Shown: one piece after another, positions 63,386-64,000 of the stretch
Layout of the letters: the number at the start of each line of letters is the position of its first letter
Position numbering within the stretch: the first letter of the stretch is position 1
Assembly (NCBI RefSeq): GCF_009877435.1
Contig: NZ_WXEX01000004.1
Span: 124,001-188,000 of the forward strand
Direction: 5' to 3'
DNA from: Heliomicrobium gestii
GTDB taxonomy: Bacteria; Bacillota; Desulfitobacteriia; Heliobacteriales; Heliobacteriaceae
DNA length: 64,000 bases
Notes under the pieces: model-generated
Databases searched by the model: none
Told to the model about the DNA's origin: nothing
What the model saw: the letters and a program-made list of their open reading frames with translations, nothing else
Translations under genes and position numbers: made by a program

Positions 63386-64000
63386 TCAGGCGCCGTTGGC
63401 CAACCGCGCCGCCTGGCGCCCCCATTCCCGCAACGCCTCGATGCGTGTCCGCGTCATTTCACTCTCCGACATGGGGATGATCGTCCGGGCAGCATCCAGG
63501 ATGTCCGCCGAAGTCACCTCACGGTGGTTGTCGCTCCAGGCGTGGAACATGCCGAGGACGACGGCCTCTTCAATTTCCGCGCCCGAGAATCCTGCTGTCG
63601 CCTGGGCCAATTCGTCGATAGCGAATTGGTCGGGATTTCGTTTGCGCCGCCGCAGTTGGGCGGCGATGACCTGGCGCCGCTCTTTTTCATCGGGCAGATC
63701 GACGAAGAAGATCTCGTCAAAGCGACCCTTGCGCAAAAACTCCGGCGGCAGCTGGCTGATATCGTTGGCCGTCGCCACAACAAAGACAGGACTCTTCTTT
63801 TCCTGCATCCAGGTGAGGAAATGGCCGAAGACGCGCGCCGTCACACCGGAGTCGGTGCGGTTGCTCGACTGCACCCCGGCAAGGCCCTTCTCGATCTCAT
63901 CAATCCAGAGGACCACCGGTGAGACCGCTTCAGCCACGGCGAGGGCCCGCCTGGTGTTGGCCTCTGTTTCACCGACAAAGGAACTGAAGAGGCGACCAGC
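63386..64000 (-). CDS. AAA+ ATPase (Ycf46-like), N-terminus outside window
   Basis: The last 204 residues or so of an AAA+ ATPase; the frame stays open to the window edge. Visible are FSSFVGETEANTRRALAVAE, Walker B in VVLWIDEIEKGLAG, the sensor-1 region VFVVATANDISQLPPEFLRKGRFDEIFFVDLP with the arginine finger, and a C-terminal lid with GFSGAEIEEAVVLGMF. The FVGE.EAN.RRAL and DEIEKG sequences match Ycf46-type plastid/cyanobacterial ATPases. The Walker A is outside. It leads the cluster with the Ycf35-like and unknown genes. Confidence 0.9.
   Translation of the reverse strand, partial: AGRLFSSFVGETEANTRRALAVAEAVSPVVLWIDEIEKGLAGVQSSNRTDSGVTARVFGHFLTWMQEKKSPVFVVATANDISQLPPEFLRKGRFDEIFFVDLPDEKERRQVIAAQLRRRKRNPDQFAIDELAQATAGFSGAEIEEAVVLGMFHAWSDNHREVTSADILDAARTIIPMSESEMTRTRIEALREWGRQAARLANGA

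Noticed and set aside
62048-63922. A 624-codon open frame on the plus strand
   Set aside because: It lies opposite three well-supported minus-strand genes (AAA+, DUF1257, unknown) with good ribosome sites; high GC makes long antisense frames. Its translation has no recognisable domain.

Overview
The window reads as chromosome of an endospore-forming, GC-rich, probably anaerobic Firmicute (Clostridia grade). The signs are strong AGGAGG-type ribosome sites with many GTG/TTG starts, a SAM-I (S-box) riboswitch, a YjcZ-like small sporulation-type protein, DUF2292 and DUF445 proteins, pyruvate formate-lyase, and a corrinoid methyltransferase set. The AAA+ (Ycf46-like)/DUF1257 (Ycf35-like) pair at the right edge is shared with cyanobacteria and plastids, which would fit a heliobacterium. 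No photosynthesis gene lies in the window, so that is only a guess. I see no rRNA, tRNA, CRISPR array or intact insertion sequence.

Layout. 1-8.6 kb (minus strand): a truncated orphan protein, an ABC-2 permease, a membrane-anchored DUF4367-like protein, a Ca2+/H+ antiporter, a GDSL esterase, an AprB-like ferredoxin, APS kinase, a PilZ protein and LarE. 8.6-16.6 kb (minus): one long, tightly coupled operon of corrinoid protein, two UroD-type methyltransferases, a corrinoid-activating ASKHA protein, a DUF1847 protein and a sulfonate/taurine-type ABC importer. 16.6-22.5 kb: cysteine and methionine synthesis (metY with a tandem-DUF2292 gene, cysK1, an S-box-controlled metB/metC-type gene, cysK2). 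22.6-27.6 kb: uppP, a small acidic protein, a CZB chemoreceptor and bioB with a BirA-type operator. 27.8-32.5 kb (plus): LytS/LytT-type two-component system and CstA. 32.5-43.1 kb (minus): a twelve-gene chemosensory operon with three CheX-like proteins, two free CheY proteins and a STAS/anti-sigma-kinase pair at its head. 43.3-50.3 kb: TVP38, prfC, a MASE3-like histidine kinase and two DUF445 proteins. 50.4-56.2 kb: a zincin, a tiny Arg-rich protein, signal peptidase I, an FCD regulator and the pfl operon. 56.6-64 kb: two glycine-rich mini-proteins, a large lipoprotein, a transposase remnant, a second CZB receptor and the start of the AAA+/DUF1257 cluster.

How it fits together. The most interesting part is 8.6-21.3 kb. 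A corrinoid methyltransferase/importer operon lies directly downstream of sulfur-assimilation genes. Its leader shares a 13-nt covarying hairpin abutting an intrinsic terminator with the leader of cysK1. Two other sulfur promoters (metY and cysK2) share an 11-nt box placed exactly 20 nt past the -10. This suggests, without proving it, that the corrinoid operon imports and demethylates a methylated sulfur compound under sulfur control.
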